DNA of 8,861 nucleotides from positions 1 to 8,861 of the forward strand of contig DAIBYH010000026.1 of NCBI GenBank assembly GCA_027424065.1, given 5' to 3'. The position numbers were made by a program, and so were the translations under genes. A model generated the notes under the pieces. The model did no database searches, had not been told where the DNA came from, and worked only from the letters and a program-made list of their open reading frames with translations. Origin of the DNA: Candidatus Parcubacteria bacterium (GTDB lineage Bacteria > Patescibacteriota > Minisyncoccia > UBA6257 > 2-01-FULL-56-20). Every line of letters starts with the position of its first letter. Positions within the stretch are counted from its first letter, which is position 1. This document shows, in pieces, positions 6,773 to 8,861 of this stretch.

Positions 6773-6786
6773 ATTACGTCCGTAAT
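6773..6786. promoter_or_regulatory. Inverted repeat between divergent promoters (candidate operator)
   Basis: ATTACG-TC-CGTAAT is a perfect 6-2-6 inverted repeat. It lies between the back-to-back -35 boxes of the clpB promoter (ends 6753) and the small-gene promoter (begins 6789), only 2 bp from the latter. A dimeric regulator bound here could touch both promoters. The site could also be chance; no regulator gene is in view. Confidence 0.4.
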
Positions 6787-6788
6787 CG

Positions 6789-6819
6789 TTGACAAGGCAC
6801 ACAAAATAGCTAATATATT
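6789..6819 (+). promoter_or_regulatory. Promoter of the small exported-peptide gene
   Basis: A perfect TTGACA (6789-6794) is followed by an AT-rich stretch with two candidate -10 boxes: TAATAT (6811-6816, 16-bp spacer) or TATATT (6814-6819, 19-bp spacer). Transcription would begin near 6823-6827, leaving a leader of roughly 20 nt that carries the Shine-Dalgarno. Confidence 0.65.
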
Positions 6820-6832
6820 CCGGTACCTTCAG

Positions 6833-6838
6833 AAGGAG
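6833..6838 (+). promoter_or_regulatory. Consensus Shine-Dalgarno
   Basis: AAGGAG, within AGAAGGAGAT, lies 6 nt before the ATG at 6845. It fixes the start of the small gene against a longer in-frame ATG at 6767. It is the only consensus site at any start codon in this window. Confidence 0.85.
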
Positions 6839-6844
6839 ATCTGG

Positions 6845-7045
6845 ATGATAAAGGTTCGTACTTTTGTAGCATTCATGCGTCGTAAGGAATTCAGGGTCCT
6901 TGCGGCAAGCGTCGGGCTTCTGCTTCTGTTCGGCACCGCCGGCGCAAGCGATCTCGACCCCACCATGGCCTTCTCCCACATCATTCCGATGACGGGAGTC
7001 GGCCTCGGTCTGACCTACTGGGGTTTCCGCCCCTTGATGTCGTAG
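6845..7045 (+). CDS. 66-residue exported or membrane peptide, unknown function
   Basis: I recognise no family. The first 17 residues are basic (MIKVRTFVAFMRRKEFR). They are followed by a hydrophobic core VLAASVGLLLLFG (18-30) and a small-residue stretch TAGAS, which fits a signal-peptidase I site after Ala34. Cleavage would release about 32 residues beginning SDLDPTMAFSHIIP and ending in the aromatic, Gly-rich segment TGVGLGLTYWGFRPLMS. Alternatively the core is a membrane anchor and the second hydrophobic stretch (about 46-59) a second span. There are no cysteines. It has a complete transcription unit of its own: TTGACA promoter, consensus Shine-Dalgarno and strong terminator. The start follows from the Shine-Dalgarno. 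It diverges from clpB and converges on htrA. The signals argue strongly that it is expressed; its role is unknown. Confidence 0.75.
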   Translation: MIKVRTFVAFMRRKEFRVLAASVGLLLLFGTAGASDLDPTMAFSHIIPMTGVGLGLTYWGFRPLMS

Positions 7046-7080
7046 GCCGCCCGGATCCTTCACGCTCGTCATCCTCCCTT

Positions 7081-7118
7081 GGCCTGTCGCCACTCTTTGC
7101 GCGACAGGCCGTTTTTTT
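7081..7118 (+). terminator. Rho-independent terminator of the small gene
   Basis: GGCCTGTCGC (7081-7090) pairs perfectly with GCGACAGGCC (7101-7110), a 10-bp stem with a 10-nt loop. It is followed by G and seven T residues (7112-7118). The site lies 35 nt after the TAG of the small gene. On the minus strand the stem is preceded by the A-run and lacks a U-tract, so it acts as a plus-strand terminator and would be only a 3' hairpin for htrA. Confidence 0.93.
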
Positions 7119-7120
7119 AT

Positions 7121-8404
<1,284 letters not shown>

Positions 8405-8423
8405 AGGATATTATTTGTGTGGA

Positions 8424-8436
8424 TTTATACTTTATA
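8424..8436 (-). promoter_or_regulatory. Tentative promoter region of the HtrA gene
   Basis: On the minus strand a tandem GTATAAAGTATAAA gives two candidate -10 hexamers, TATAAA at 8436-8431 and at 8429-8424. The nearer one is 19 nt before the start codon, so the leader would be very short or absent. No convincing -35 hexamer lies at proper spacing; the upstream region has only CTTTTTCG-like sequence. The call rests on the AT-rich -10 matches alone. Confidence 0.3.
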
Positions 8437-8469
8437 CTACGATTTTCTTTCGAAAAAGTTTCGTGGCGC

Positions 8470-8492
8470 GCGGAAATCCCATCGGGATCCGC
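8470..8492. other. Hairpin in the spacer upstream of the HtrA gene
   Basis: GCGGA (8470-8474) pairs with TCCGC (8488-8492), and TCCC (8477-8480) with GGGA (8484-8487), a 9-bp stem with a 2-nt bulge and 3-nt loop. On the minus strand it lies after the stop codon of the edge gene. The nearest downstream U-run is about 12 nt away, so it is not a canonical terminator. It may protect the 3' end of the upstream transcript or separate the two genes. Confidence 0.4.
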
Positions 8493-8514
8493 ATAAAAAA
8501 GCAGGATCTAGAAA

Positions 8515-8861
8515 CTACGCCGAGAGACAGGCATTATAAGCTTGAACCTTGGCGTTATATGCATTCACGTTCGCCTGCGTGGTCTGAAGAAGCGCATTGT
8601 ACTGCGCAGCCAGGCTATTGTAGGACGCGACCGCAGATGCATAGGACGGATCCGACGGTGACATGCCATTGATCTTCGCTTCTTCCGATTTCAGAGTCGC
8701 CGCCATATCGGAGAGCTCCGTCTCCGCTGCGTCGAGCGCCGCCTTCAGGGTCGTGGGCGACGGCGGACAATCGGAAGCGGGGCGCCCGAACACCTGCACC
8801 GCGATCCACGCCTCACCCCCCTCAAAAATGGCGTCCTTCGCCGCAACGCCGATCTGCGTAT
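8515..8861 (-). CDS. C-terminal part of an unrecognised coiled-coil protein (cut by window edge)
   Basis: The reading frame is open from the stop TAG (8517-8515) to the window edge, so only the last 114 codons are seen and the start lies outside. The visible part begins TQIGVAAKDAIFEGGEAW, passes a short DCPPSP segment, and then becomes a heptad-like, Ala-rich helix (LKAALDAAETELSDMAATL). It ends in a Tyr-Asn repeat region: SYNSLAAQYNALL, then VNAYNAKVQAYNACLSA. Two cysteines, 31 and 111 counted from the edge, frame the helical part. The composition (Ala, Ser, Gln, Asn, Thr) suits an extracytoplasmic coiled coil. I recognise no family and assign no function. A GTG at 8799 could act as an internal start, but the open frame upstream makes truncation by the window more likely. 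Confidence 0.7.
   Translation of the reverse strand, partial: TQIGVAAKDAIFEGGEAWIAVQVFGRPASDCPPSPTTLKAALDAAETELSDMAATLKSEEAKINGMSPSDPSYASAVASYNSLAAQYNALLQTTQANVNAYNAKVQAYNACLSA

Noticed and set aside
6637..6804. Extension of ClpB to the upstream end of its open frame
   Set aside because: It would cross the clpB promoter, and [12 protein letters not shown] at 6636 is the natural Clp N-domain start.
6767..6844. Longer start of the small plus-strand gene at 6767
   Set aside because: That start lies upstream of its promoter, whereas the ATG at 6845 has a perfect Shine-Dalgarno at 6 nt.
6637..6844. Search for CIRCE, CtsR or sigma-32 signals at clpB
   Set aside because: No TTAGCACTC-type inverted repeat, no CtsR heptad repeat and no sigma-32 hexamers are visible.
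8470..8492. Hairpin considered as an intrinsic terminator
   Set aside because: No U-tract follows it directly on either strand; kept only as an unassigned hairpin.

Overview
The window suggests a streamlined bacterial genome, most likely a member of the Patescibacteria/CPR and perhaps of the Parcubacteria. This placement is an inference from protein character: a short RpoA ending after the N-terminal domain, a cysteine-free S4 with a shortened N-terminus, compact ribosomal proteins and an infA-headed ribosomal operon. No rRNA or other decisive marker is present. By eye the coding DNA is GC-rich, while the short spacers inside the ribosomal operon are AT-rich.

Layout. Positions 1-3300 hold the tail of a ribosomal/transcription operon on the minus strand, read right to left: infA, rpmJ, rpsM, rpsK, rpsD, rpoA, rplQ. 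A near-perfect sigma-70-type promoter (TTGACA, 18 bp, TATAAT) sits just upstream of infA. The roughly 70-nt leader contains a possible 22-codon leader ORF and a hairpin touching the infA start codon. A repeated element built on AGCGATTAG/CTAATCGCT lies on both sides of rpmJ, and its end is visible again beyond rplQ at the window edge.

Positions 3321-6636, also minus, hold clpB and an overlapping gene for a polytopic membrane protein of unknown function. The ClpB has the long ClpB-type coiled-coil middle domain but also an Ile-Gly-Phe loop where ClpA/ClpC proteins dock ClpP. Positions 6637-6844 are a divergent promoter region with back-to-back TTGACA hexamers and a perfect 14-bp inverted repeat midway between them. 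To its right, on the plus strand, is a complete small transcription unit: promoter, consensus Shine-Dalgarno, a 66-residue exported or membrane peptide, and a strong intrinsic terminator.

Positions 7121-8404 (minus) encode a membrane-anchored HtrA/Deg serine protease with one PDZ domain and a cysteine pair in the loop preceding the catalytic His strand. The right edge cuts a minus-strand gene; only its last 114 codons are visible, encoding a coiled-coil, Tyr-Asn-rich C-terminus.

How it fits together: the left part supplies translation and transcription core components. The middle and right hold protein quality control on both sides of the membrane: ClpB in the cytoplasm and HtrA outside. The small exported peptide lies between them and shares a divergent control region with clpB, so a role in stress or envelope homeostasis is possible but unproven. 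No mobile element, CRISPR array, tRNA or rRNA was seen.
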